The notes below the pieces were generated by a model that saw only the letters and a list, made by a program, of their open reading frames with translations, was not told where the DNA came from and ran no database searches. The position numbers and the translations under genes are program-made. Positions 54,500-63,356 of a stretch of 64,000 nt of DNA are shown here, piece after piece. The number at the start of each line of letters is the position of its first letter. Position 1 is the stretch's first letter. The stretch is taken from contig NZ_CP017813.1 of the NCBI RefSeq assembly GCF_001900245.1, forward strand, positions 744,001 to 808,000. The letters are read 5' to 3'. The DNA is from Mycoplasmopsis pullorum (GTDB taxonomy: Bacteria; Bacillota_I; Bacilli_A; Mycoplasmatales; Metamycoplasmataceae).

Positions 54500-55714
54500 T
54501 TATTTTAAAAATACGTTAGTTTGATTAATAATCGATCAGTAAATTAAACAAAACATTAATTGACCAATTAAGTTACCTAGATGTGTCTCATCTTTTTTAT
54601 TAATTGATAAAACGGAAATTAAATTATGTGAGAATGATGAAGTGTACTCAGTTAAAACGTCGAATGATTCGTTACTATAATTTGAGATTTTTTTAATTCT
54701 TAAATCACTTAAGAGATCTTTAATTGACACATCGCTTGAAATTTGGTAATCGAAATACTCTTTTTCAAGTTTAACAAAGATAATGCTTTTGTTATTTTTA
54801 CCTTGAAATAGCATTTGCGAGGTGCTGTAAAAATTATTTGGAAACACACCAAAGTCAAAAAATACATTTTTGCTTAATGAATTTAAAACGGATACAAAAT
54901 ACTGAAAAATCGACTCTAAACTAGGATTGTTTAAATTAAAATAACAAATTTTTGATTCATTAGAGATGAATCATGCAAGTTGCAATGGAATATTTTCGTT
55001 TATTTCATTATTAAAAGCTGTGTTTTGAGCACTTTTAAAACCATTTAAGAATTTAATAATATTAATTCCTAAAAGCGACAAAATTAAAAGTGAGATTTCG
55101 GAAAAAAATGCAAAATTGCTTGCTACAGTGTTTGAAATAGTCAAAACTAAATTTGATTCAAAACGAAAATTAAACTGTGACTCTTTTGAGAATAATTCTT
55201 TGACCAAAATAATTCTTTTACTTAAATAAAAATATCCTTTTTTATTTTTGAGCGACGAAATAAATGAATTAATAACACGAATAAAATTGGAATTATGCAA
55301 ATTAAAATCGCAAATTACATATGTTATATCTTCATTTGAATAAAATAAGTTTTTTAACTGATCTTTCATGTTTTGAATTTTGATTCTTTCATCTATTAAT
55401 ATTATTTCTAAATCTTTTTTGTTTTTCATATAGGGATTAACATCAATAAATGAAATGCAAGCTTTAATCGCTCTAAGAATTCAATAATTTCCAAATACAA
55501 CCACTTTGCTTGACTTATTAGTTTTAATCGCATTTGCGATTTCAAGAATTTTGTTGAGTAGTTTTTTGTTTGTGTATGAATTTGCTAATTCAATAAATTC
55601 CAGAAATTGAGGGTTAATGATTTTTTTACTTACAAAATCGTCAAAATATTCACTTGTTACTAAATCAATATTTTGGTTTAAATTGGAATTTAAAAATTTA
55701 TGATTAATGCTCAT
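54500..55714 (-). CDS. Highly divergent glucose-6-phosphate isomerase-like protein
   Basis: 404 residues. Similarity to Pgi is by position: VVVFGNYWILRAI (for the GIGGSxLG loop), YVICDFNLHNSNF (for SKSGTTxE), FFSEISLLILSLLGINI (for RFSVLTxVGLLP), GVFPNNFYSTSQMLFQGKNN (for GIFPASVNFSTDLHSMGQ) and HLGNLIGQLMFCLIYWSIINQTNVF at the C-terminus. The classic glycine loop and SGTTTE phosphate loop are not conserved, so it may be a slow, altered or non-catalytic form. It starts 11 bases inside the S1-like gene. The context (pfkA elsewhere in the window) supports a need for Pgi. Confidence 0.65.
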
Positions 55715-56051
55715 TTTTATTCTCAAATTCTTCAATTGCGTGTTGTTTTAAATTTGCAAATCCATGCTCAGTCTCTTTAAGTTGGTGTGAGAAAGGATTG
55801 CGAGCAAAATTTGGATGATTTGCTTTAAAGTCACCTTCTCCAGTTTTGGTTTTTAAATCAAAACTTTTGGTAATAAAGTTAATTTTTTGATTTAGAGTAA
55901 AAGTCTTAAAGAGATTGATTGTTTTATATCAATCACTCACATTTTGAACGTTAATAGTAAAAATTCACTCATCAGCGACAGTGACTTCAATGAACTTAAA
56001 ATTAATTTTTGTGACTATACCTTCTAGTACGTTTCCTATTTTCATATACAT
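55704..56051 (-). CDS. Short S1-like RNA-binding protein (YugI/GSP13-like)
   Basis: 115 residues. A single S1-type OB domain is suggested by IGNVLEGIVTKINFKFIEVTV...WIFTINVQNVSDW and a C-terminal tail SHQLKETEHGFANLKQHAIEEF like that of small Firmicute S1 proteins that associate with ribosomes. Two Trp codons are TGA. A TAAAAT box (minus strand, 56061-56066) ends 9 bases before ATG 56051 and there is no Shine-Dalgarno, so it is leaderless; ATG 56045 is the alternative. It is the first gene of the operon S1-like, pgi-like, ltrA-like, whiA. Confidence 0.72.
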
Positions 56052-56080
56052 AATAAAAATATTTTACCGAATTCTGCTCT

Positions 56081-56119
56081 AAAAATAAAAAACAAACTTA
56101 GATTTAAAACCTAAATTTG
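56081..56119 (-). terminator. Terminator of yhcH-like gene
   Basis: On the minus strand CAAATTTAG (56111-56119) pairs with CTAAGTTTG (56093-56101), followed by TTTTTTATTTTT. Confidence 0.8.
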
Positions 56120-56125
56120 CTATTT

Positions 56126-56599
56126 TTAAAGTTTAATTTTCATAATGTATTTGTGTAATTTTTCTTTTGAATTTCCAACAAAATTAGTTCTTGGACAGTG
56201 TACTTCATTTTTCATAAACATTACAAATGAATCTTTGGTTAATTCTAAATGATTTGGTGTTTTTTGTGAATCAGATTTGATGAACATAACATCTTTGGTC
56301 GAATCATATTCTTGCATAACTTGATCATTTTCATATTTAAAATCAGCATCAAAAAATACTAATTCTTGATCATCACTAAATAAGTGAATGTCCATGTAAT
56401 TGTGGTGAATTTCACAAATTAAATTCTCGACATTTGCAGCTGGAAAGTGATTGTGTAATAAATAAATATCATCATTAATTACTAAACGCTCACCGTCAAA
56501 ATCTTTATAGTTGTTATTAACTAACCAATCAATTGCAATATCTAAGTTTTTGTGAATTCCTTTGTAGTTTTGAATATTTTTTAGGTTATCAAAAATCAT
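56126..56599 (-). CDS. YhcH/YjgK/YiaL family protein
   Basis: 157 residues, the family's usual length. GERLVINDDIYLLHNHFPAA, ENLICEIHHNYMDIHLFSDDQELV and NEVHCPRTNFVG contain the conserved metal-binding His and Glu residues of the cupin-like YhcH fold. Members are found in sialic acid and other sugar operons and may act as sugar anomerases or hydrolases. It stands alone here. AAGGAGCT precedes the ATG. Two Trp-free halves and one TGG Trp are unremarkable. Confidence 0.9.
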   Translation of the reverse strand: MIFDNLKNIQNYKGIHKNLDIAIDWLVNNNYKDFDGERLVINDDIYLLHNHFPAANVENLICEIHHNYMDIHLFSDDQELVFFDADFKYENDQVMQEYDSTKDVMFIKSDSQKTPNHLELTKDSFVMFMKNEVHCPRTNFVGNSKEKLHKYIMKIKL

Positions 56600-56760
56600 A
56601 TAATAGCTCCTTAATTATCAAAGTCCTTTTATTACTAAATAATAGCACTTTAGTAAGAATAAATTATTTTAATTTCAAGCTATTTTTGCTAATTTTTCTA
56701 ATTAAAACAAAAAAACTGGTATTTTTTCATTTTTAAAAAATTATGCTAAAATTTTATCAT

Positions 56761-57147
56761 ATGTTTAAAAAATCAATCAATGATGCAAAGAGCGTACTTA
56801 AAAAAGGTAACGTTTTTATGCTCGCAATTGGTCTTTTACTAGGGACCGTATTCTCAGCATTAGTTAGCTCTTTTGCTAACGACATTCTTATGGCTGCTAT
56901 TAAACACAATATTCTTCCAGAACAAAACACTGAATGAGTTGTTGCTGGAATGAACGTTGGTAAATTCTTAGGTGCTTTAATGACATTTGTCATTGTTACA
57001 TTATTTATCTTTATTATTTTAATCGTATGATTCTTAATCGTTAACTACCGTGCAAGCAAGAAACCTGCTCCTGCACCTGTTACACCAAAACCTACAACCG
57101 AAGAATTAATTTTAGAAGAATTAAAAAAATTAAATAGCAAGAAATAG
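56761..57147 (+). CDS. mscL: Large-conductance mechanosensitive channel
   Basis: 128 residues. VFMLAIGLLLGTVFSALVSSFANDILMAAI aligns with the first MscL helix and pore (VDLAVGVIIGxAFxxIVxSLVxDIIMP); the second helix (MTFVIVTLFIFIILIVWFLIV) and the cytoplasmic helix (TTEELILEELKKLN) follow. It releases solutes on osmotic downshock. TAAAAT (56747-56752) ends 8 bases before ATG 56761 with no Shine-Dalgarno, so the message is leaderless and the ATG at 56743 lies upstream of transcription. Confidence 0.92.
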
Positions 57148-57162
57148 TTTTATGAAAGGAAT

Positions 57163-57187
57163 GTGAAGCTTCGTGCTTCACTTTTTA
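57163..57187 (+). terminator. Terminator of mscL
   Basis: GTGAAGC (57163-57169) pairs with GCTTCAC (57175-57181), followed by TTTTTA. Confidence 0.85.
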
Positions 57188-57286
57188 TTTATTTTGTTTG
57201 ATTGAAGGTTTTGTTAAGTAAATAAAATACTAGCAAATATTAAATATAATCTGTTAAAATTTCCATAATTTAAAAAATAAACATCG

Positions 57287-57304
57287 TTTTTTTTTTTTTT
57301 TTTT
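57287..57304 (+). repeat. Run of 18 T upstream of a membrane-protein gene
   Basis: The longest homopolymer noticed in the window, 78 bases before the ATG at 57382. A TATAAT (57244-57249) lies before it and a TATAAA (about 57337-57342) after it. Tracts of this length change by slippage during replication and switch promoters of mycoplasma surface genes such as vlp. Confidence 0.85.
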
Positions 57305-57381
57305 AAGAACAAAAATATTTATTTAAAATTAAATTGATATAAAAGAAATTAAAAATAAATATTTTGACTTAGGAGATTCTT

Positions 57382-57759
57382 ATGGAACAATTACAAAAAG
57401 AATTATCATTTCTAAAATTCAAATTTACAACATTTAACTCTTGAGTAAAATTGGCCCTATTAATACCTATATGAGTTATTTCAGTTATTATACTTATTAT
57501 GTTTTCTTTTTCTTTTTTGGTTCGTGGACGCACAGAAGAATTACCTATTATTGCTCGTGTAAGTGGTTTTGCTGTAGGTCTAATTTTCACATTGTTGACT
57601 ACTTCCTTTATCTTGTCAAGAGTTTTTTTCATTACCGCAAATACCAGAAATAAAGAAAATAATAATATAAACATTAATATGATTGCTAATTTATATAAAA
57701 CGGCCTTATTTTTAAGCTTAAATATTTATAGATATAGAAAACTAAAAAAATTGAATTAA
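57382..57759 (+). CDS. Small two-helix membrane protein, possibly phase-variable
   Basis: 125 residues, two membrane segments (about 22-45 and 60-82) and a basic C-terminus (YRYRKLKKLN). TTAGGAGATTCTT precedes the ATG. Two Trp are TGA. Its layout resembles the next gene (two helices, then a K/R-rich tail after an N..A....F segment), suggesting distant paralogy. No known family is recognised. Confidence 0.7.
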
Positions 57760-57906
57760 ATGAAGAAAAGGTAAATAACTTCTTTACAAATAATCTAATT
57801 GGTTAAAATGTCAATATAAACAGAGTTATTATTGGGATAAAACCGATGTTAAAATAACCATTGTATAAAATTTATAATAACTTCTTAAAGATAAAAAAGG
57901 AAAAAA

Positions 57907-58257
57907 ATGACTAAAAAAGATGTATATGAACTAATAAACAAAAAAACAAAAATGATTTGAAACATTTCGATTTCTATTTTCTTAACTCTTTTGGGAGGTT
58001 GATTTTTATTTTGTATTATTGATATATCAAAACATGGTGTTAAAGAAAATGAGATTCTATCTTTTACAATTTTTTCAATTGCAATGTCATTTGTTATTTT
58101 ATTTTGAATCTTTTTTGTAATTAAAAACATTCTAATAGTAGTTTTTAAAATTACCTATAGAAAAAATAATGAAAGCACATCAGTAAATAAGTTAGCTTCG
58201 ATCATACTTTTTATGATGTTTCAATTTAAAACACGAAAATTAATCATTGAGAATTAA
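57907..58257 (+). CDS. Small two-helix membrane protein
   Basis: 116 residues. Two membrane segments (about 19-40 and 52-80) are followed by a basic tail (FQFKTRKLIIEN). AAAAAAGGAAAAAA precedes ATG 57907. Three TGA Trp codons mask the gene under the standard code. It is similar in plan to the preceding protein; the role is unknown. Confidence 0.7.
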
Positions 58258-58261
58258 TTAG

Positions 58262-58296
58262 AAAAAGAAAGAGCCGCGATGGCTCTTTCTTTTTGT
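58262..58296 (+). terminator. Terminator of small membrane protein gene
   Basis: AAAAAGAAAGAGCC (58262-58275) pairs with GGCTCTTTCTTTTT (58281-58294). Confidence 0.85.
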
Positions 58297-58340
58297 CTTT
58301 TAAGTTTATGATTTTGTTTGCACTTCAATAAACGAAATAA

Positions 58341-58392
58341 AAAAAGAAAGAGATTAAGAGAACTCTTTCTTTTCCTAAGGGATAATCCCTTA
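58341..58392. repeat. Two further hairpins in the mscL-ftsZ convergent gap
   Basis: AAAAAGAAAGAG (58341-58352) pairs with CTCTTTCTTTT (58363-58373), and AAGGGA/TCCCTT forms a second stem (58378-58392). The first repeats the arm sequence of the neighbouring terminator, so it may be a duplicated terminator. The stretch 58258-58572 holds no gene. Confidence 0.65.
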
Positions 58393-58476
58393 TTAAGTTA
58401 TGCTTGTAAATATTATAAACTATTTTATTAAAACAACCAAGTTTTTTTCATTAAGAAATGATAGATTTGTCCAAAT

Positions 58477-58506
58477 GAAAAAACACAGTGCTTGTGTGCA
58501 CTGTGT
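58477..58506 (-). terminator. Terminator of division cluster
   Basis: On the minus strand ACACAGTGC (58498-58506) pairs with GCACTGTGT (58483-58491), followed by TTTTTTC. Confidence 0.85.
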
Positions 58507-58572
58507 GTATAAGAACTAAAAGCTCTTAAGATTACTAAAATGATTTAAACTCTTTTTCGAGACATCAAATTG

Positions 58573-59844
58573 TTAAAATCATGAATCATTAGTATCTGAA
58601 TAGCTTTCAGCTTCATCCTCTTCGAGTTCTAAAATGTTTTCAATTTCTTCGGTTTTATTTGTATTTACAGGTTTGTAAACATCAAAGTCAGGAACTTCTT
58701 TAACTTCTGCTTTTTCAAATGAGTAGTTAACTGGTTGAGATTGGTGATGTGGAGCAACTTCTTCTTTATGCACAGGTGACACCATCACTCTGTCATTTGA
58801 AGTTGAATGCACATCAGCATTTGTTTGAGCAGGAACCTCTTTAACTTTTTCATAGACATTTCCTGCAATAACAGAAACTTTAAAGATATCTTCAACACCA
58901 TCTAAAGTTTCTTGACCGATAATAATTTCGTCTTCGCTTTCAGTATCTTTGTTAAGGATTTCGCTTACTTTATTAATTGCCGCTTGAATTTCACGGAATG
59001 AAGTAGATTTATCAAATTGGAAGTTGATTAGGAATTTTTCAGCACCTGAAATTTCAGCAGAGTATAAATGGTTTTCAAAAGCCTTGGTCACGGCTTTGAC
59101 TGCACGATCTTTTCCTGATGCTTGACCTATACCGACCAAAGTTAGACCACAGTTATCAAGAACTTTACGTACATCCGCATAATCGATATTTACACGTCCG
59201 ACTCTGTATAAAATGTCATGAATTGCGAAAATGATATTTTTTAAGTTAACATTTGAGTATTGGAATGCATCATCAACTGGTACATCTCCGAAGTATTCCA
59301 ATAATTTTTCATTAGAAACAATAATGTATGAATCAACTTTGGTTTTAAGTTTTTCAATACCTTCTAAAGCAATACGAGTTCTTTTTTTACCTTCAATTAG
59401 GAAAGGAGTTGTAACAATTGCAATGGTTAATGCACCTGAGTTACGTGCAGCTTCGGCAATAACTGGAGCAGCTCCGGTTCCTGTTCCTCCACCAAATCCA
59501 GCCGCAATGATTACCACATCAGTTCCAGCTAATTTAGCTTCGATATCTCTTAAACTTTCTCTTGCTCTTTTTTCTCCGATTTCCGGATCAGCACCAGCAC
59601 CTAAACCACGAGTTTCTTTACCTAATGCAATTTGATTCTTACATGAGTTACTTGCTAATGCTTGTGCATCAGTGTTAGCAACGATAAAGTCAACATAGTT
59701 AATGTCATTTTCGTTTTGTGCTAAATTGTTAATCATAAGTTGTACAGCATTGTTCCCAGCTCCGCCGACACCTATAACTTTTAATGAGATTTTGGCACTG
59801 TTTTGGTCGACAGTACCATTATTTGGTTTGTGAAATTCACTCAT
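58573..59844 (-). CDS. ftsZ: Cell division protein FtsZ
   Basis: 423 residues. The tubulin signature GGGTGTGAAP with N-terminal VIGVGGAGNNAV and NTDAQAL gives a complete GTP site, and the T7 loop (NLKNIIFAIHDILYR-like, VDYADVRKVL) is present. The C-terminal 100 residues are a variable linker ending in DTNDSWF after a TGA-encoded Trp. FtsZ assembles the division ring. It is the last of mraZ-rsmH-ftsA-like-ftsZ, 12 bases after the previous gene, with AGAGGAGAG upstream. Confidence 0.97.
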
Positions 59845-59856
59845 GAGACTCTCCTC

Positions 59857-61032
59857 TTAATTTCTCCATTGGGATAGAGATTTTTTAATTTTTTGCAATC
59901 AGGATTCTTTTTGTGTAGAAACCTTTAAAAATTGATTAATTGTTTGTGCTTGGTTATTTTCTAAAAGTAGACTATTTAGTTCATATTCACTAATACTTTG
60001 GAAAATAAATTCTTCTTCTGATAAGTGATTAGCAATAATTAATTCTTGTGTTTGAACTATACGCTTAAAAGCAAAGTTGAAATTCAAATTCTTGAAATTC
60101 AGATCATCAACTAAAAAACCACTTAAAGTTATTGTATTGATTCCAGTATTCAAATTCAAATTAGCCACAAATTGGTTGGTTTGGACTAACATTTTGCTTA
60201 AAAAATTTTGAAAAACTTCACGATAGAGTACCACCTCAGTGTCGTTAGTTTTATTAGCATTGAGTTGGTAAAAACAATACTTTTTATAAACTTGTTGCGA
60301 ATCATCTATTTTTCAAGTCGCTTGTAGGTCCTTAAGAATGCTCTCTATCCCCATAGATGAGCCTAAGTAGTCCACAATTTGACCATTATAAATAAGTGCA
60401 ACACTAAAATAGTTATAGTTTAAATCAAGATTAATGTTGAAACCACTTTCATTATATGAATTAAATCCTAATACTTGTGACTTCAGAACAAAATTTACGT
60501 TTTGAAAGTAGCTCTCAAAAATGTCTTTAACTTTGAGAAAGTTATGTGTGTTTGGTAAACTAAAGTAAGTTGCTAAAGTTTTTACTTTGTTTCCGTTTTT
60601 GTTGATTGGAAAATTTTTATATTCGTTAATTTGTGAATCATTTTCAACTAAAAACTGATATTGGTTCAGCTTTAAAATAATGTCATTGTTTTTATCTGCA
60701 AGTGCATTATAAATTAAACGATTAATTTCCAATTGATGATTGTTATTAACAATCTTATTTTCTACTTCAATTTCCTGATTTACCTTATTTAAAGTAATTT
60801 CAGGAAATTTTACATCATCAATAATAACATTTGTTACTACTGTTTTTAAAGTATGCTTAAGATCGAGTTCGTGGCTAATTTGCTCTAAAACTGATAGCAA
60901 AGTTTTAATATTAGTAGTCAATGGACCACTTGATTTAGCAAGTGTGAAAATTTTGTTATTTTTCACTTCATTAATTTGATAAACCATTTGGTCTGATTTA
61001 ATTCAAAAATTAATGAATAATTGATTAGCCAT
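59857..61032 (-). CDS. Divergent FtsA-like division protein
   Basis: 391 residues. Position between rsmH and ftsZ is that of ftsA in mollicutes. Actin-like features are faint: FNINLDLNYNYFSVALIYNGQIVDYLGSSMG corresponds to the phosphate-2 loop region (VDIGGGTTDIxVF...IGG) and ITLSGFLVDDL to the adenosine loop (LTGGGS), but glycines of the ATP site are largely replaced. The C-terminal QKIKKSLSQWRN is amphipathic, like the FtsA membrane-targeting helix that tethers FtsZ. ATG 61032 is chosen for its GGAGGAGGG ribosome site; two Trp are TGA. Confidence 0.7.
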
Positions 61033-61041
61033 CCCTCCTCC

Positions 61042-61947
61042 TTAGCTGATTTTCGTTAGTACTCGTAATTTCGCACTGCGTGAGCGTTTATTTTCGAGTA
61101 ATTCCGCTTGACTTGGTTTTATCTGTCTTGCATTGTAATTTTTAATTTCGTTAACCGGCATTTTTGAAGGAAGTTTATCCTTAATTAAATTTCCAAAGAA
61201 ATTTTTAACGATTTTATCTTCAAGAGAATGAAAGGTTATTATTGCTAAGTGACCGTTTGGTTTGAGTAAATCCAAGGAATCATTTAACATGGTTTGAATA
61301 GCATTAAATTCGTCATTTACTTCTATTCTAATGGCTTGAAACACCGCTTTAGCAGGGTTTTTCTGACGCAGAATCGCAGCAGGATAAGCACTTTTAATAA
61401 CGTCAACTAATTCTAATGTGGTTGTGATAGGACGTGACTTAATAATAGCTTTCGCAACTTGCTTAGCAAGCTTTACATCAGCGTGTTTTATTAAGATTTG
61501 TGTCAGTGCAACCTCATCATAATTATTAACTATATAATAAGCATCAATTTCCTGATCTTGATTCATTCGCATATCAAGCCGAGCATCTTTATTGTAACTA
61601 AATCCACGTTCACTAATATCTAGTTGTGGTGATGAAACTCCTAAATCAGCAATTATTCCATCAACTTTATCAATTTTGAGCTTCATTAATTGTGATCGTA
61701 TATTTCTGAAATCACTTCTTATCAAAATGAAATTATCAGCAATTTGACTTAGACGTTTGCAACTTTTTTCTATCGCATATTCATCTTTGTCAAAACCAAT
61801 AAGTAACCCTTGTTGATTAAGTTTTTTTAATATCTCGGCTGAGTGTCCTCCTAGGCCAAGAGTTAGATCAACGTAAACTCCATCGGGTTTAATATCTAAA
61901 CTCTCGATAGTTTCGTTTAATAACACTGAATAATGTTGTTGATTCAT
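61042..61947 (-). CDS. rsmH: 16S rRNA (cytosine1402-N4)-methyltransferase
   Basis: 301 residues. HYSVLLNETIESL at the start, the SAM loop YVDLTLGLGGHSAEIL, DGIIADLGVSSPQLD, and the C-terminal ITFHSLEDKIVKNFF with RSRSAKLRVLTK are all diagnostic of MraW/RsmH. It contains no Trp. It begins 6 bases after mraZ ends. Confidence 0.97.
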   Translation of the reverse strand: MNQQHYSVLLNETIESLDIKPDGVYVDLTLGLGGHSAEILKKLNQQGLLIGFDKDEYAIEKSCKRLSQIADNFILIRSDFRNIRSQLMKLKIDKVDGIIADLGVSSPQLDISERGFSYNKDARLDMRMNQDQEIDAYYIVNNYDEVALTQILIKHADVKLAKQVAKAIIKSRPITTTLELVDVIKSAYPAAILRQKNPAKAVFQAIRIEVNDEFNAIQTMLNDSLDLLKPNGHLAIITFHSLEDKIVKNFFGNLIKDKLPSKMPVNEIKNYNARQIKPSQAELLENKRSRSAKLRVLTKIS

Positions 61948-61953
61948 AACAAA

Positions 61954-62379
61954 TTATGATGAAACTAATGATTGAGCGATTTGGGAAATTTTTTCGTCAT
62001 CATATTCAGTTTCCATTTTTTCGTAAGACTCTTTTGCTCATAATTCAACAAAAGAACCTACACCAATAAAGATAATGTCTTTTTGGATAGCAAGTGAATC
62101 GATAATGTTTTTCGGTAAAAGAACACGTCCGTGCGAATCAACGCTAAGCTGCATTGCTCTCCCTAGAATCATTCTGCGAAGAGTTCTAGCATCTTTGTTG
62201 AAATGACTTTGTTGTTCAATGGTAGAAACATATTCGTTAAAATTTTCGATACTACGGAGTTCCGCATTACCGTCAAAGCCTATGGTTAGAAAAAAAGTGC
62301 TACCTAGAACATCCCGAAAGAGAGTTGGTAGTGTAATTCTATTCTTATCATCAAGCTTACGTTCTACTTGACCGTACAT
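61954..62379 (-). CDS. mraZ: Transcriptional regulator MraZ
   Basis: 141 residues. Two SpoVT/AbrB-like MraZ repeats are intact: KLDDKNRITLPTLFRDVLG and LSVDSHGRVLLPKNIID, each with the D.(K/H)(N/G)R(I/V).(L/M)P core. MraZ binds repeats upstream of its own operon and controls it. ATG 62379 (MYGQVERKL) is chosen because GGGAGG stands 8 bases upstream; an earlier ATG would place the ribosome site inside the gene. One TGA Trp occurs near the C-terminus (VELWAKESYE). Confidence 0.96.
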
Positions 62380-62391
62380 TCCAATTCCTCC

Positions 62392-62417
62392 CACTATCCA
62401 CCACTATTCTACACATT
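62392..62417 (-). promoter_or_regulatory. MraZ-binding boxes
   Basis: On the minus strand AATGTG, ATAGTG and ATAGTG start exactly 10 bases apart (62412-62417, 62402-62407, 62392-62397), each followed by T or G. This matches the repeated AAAGTG(T/G) boxes described for MraZ in mycoplasmas. They lie between the likely promoter and the Shine-Dalgarno of mraZ. Confidence 0.75.
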
Positions 62418-62504
62418 TTCAAGCTCAGTGCAAAGAAAAAAATAAAAAATTTTAATTTTTTTATAGATTTAGTTAGAATTAAAAATTTTCACATTCGTCT
62501 TAAG

Positions 62505-62552
62505 CAAAAGCACTAAAAAAAGAAAAAAAGCATTTTTTAGTGCTTTTTTGCA
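62505..62552. terminator. Bidirectional hairpin
   Basis: AAGCACTAAAAAA (62507-62519) pairs with TTTTTTAGTGCTT (62534-62546), with T-rich tails on both strands. It ends the minus-strand gene at 62580 and insulates the mraZ promoter. Confidence 0.75.
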
Positions 62553-62579
62553 TCAAAAATTAATTTTTTCGATAATTTT

Positions 62580-63059
62580 TTAATATGTATATTCATCGTC
62601 ATCTATGAAATAAAGTGGTACGATTTCTTCGGGGGTGGATTGGGACTCTAAAGCGTTTTTAATGTCGAATTTTGAGACGTGGTAGTAGAGACCATTTGTG
62701 CTCTTTAAATGTGAAATTTTGGTATATCAAGGTTCACGTCGAATTTCCTCTAAAAGTGCCTCCTCGGTTCAAAGACCGTATTCTTCAAAAATTGAATAAA
62801 CACGTTTCATTTCAATTGGATCTTTGATTTTAAAACGGCGAGCATTGTCCAAACCATAAAAAGATTTTAATTTAGTTATTACAAAATCATCAACATTCAT
62901 TTTCATAGCGACAGGAAATGGTCACAAATCATAATCAAGTACATATGATTTCACATAAAAATAAGTTAAATAACTTAATTTTTTTAAGGTTATTTTTGTA
63001 TCATAAAGTTTGATACTTAAATCTTGAAACGAATATGAAACTTCACGTAATGTCATCAT
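62580..63059 (-). CDS. Conserved-looking small protein, unknown
   Basis: 159 residues, visible only when three TGA codons are read as Trp. It is soluble, with charged and aromatic character (DYDLWPFPVAMKMNVDDF, ARRFKIKDPIEMKRVYSIF, GLWTEEALLEEIRREPWYTK, acidic C-terminus IDDDEYTY). The arrangement WTEEALLEEIRREPWYTKIS is reminiscent of a helix-turn-helix or winged-helix end, without a firm match. TATAAT (minus strand, 63066-63071) ends 6 bases before the first ATG, so it is leaderless. There are two adjacent ATG codons (63059, 63056). Confidence 0.65.
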
Positions 63060-63288
63060 ACTTTAATTATATGACTGCTAATGCGTTATTTCGACCAAAA
63101 GTGAATTTTTAAAATATATTTACCATTTTTAAGATAAAAATATGAAAAAAAATTCATATTTTGTGATAATTTGACAATATTTATCACATTAAGTTGCATA
63201 AAATAAACTAAATTGTGTTTTTTTGAAATCATTATTAATATTGTTTATGGCAAAAAATACCAGAATAAGAACTCAAGCTTCGCGAATA

Positions 63289-63318
63289 TTGAATATTCAA
63301 TTCAAAATTCGATAAAAT
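63289..63318 (+). promoter_or_regulatory. Promoter of the SPFH gene
   Basis: TTGAAT (63289-63294) and TAAAAT (63313-63318) are spaced 18 bases apart, 39 bases before the start. The -35 overlaps a GAATATT-G-AATATTC dyad (63284-63298). The rest of 63060-63288 holds no gene that I can see. Confidence 0.55.
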
Positions 63319-63356
63319 TAAATAGTTATTAATATAAGAAAAATATAAGGAGCAAT

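Noticed and set aside
56743-56760. Upstream ATG of mscL
   Set aside because: It precedes or overlaps the TAAAAT -10 box and adds residues not found at MscL N-termini.
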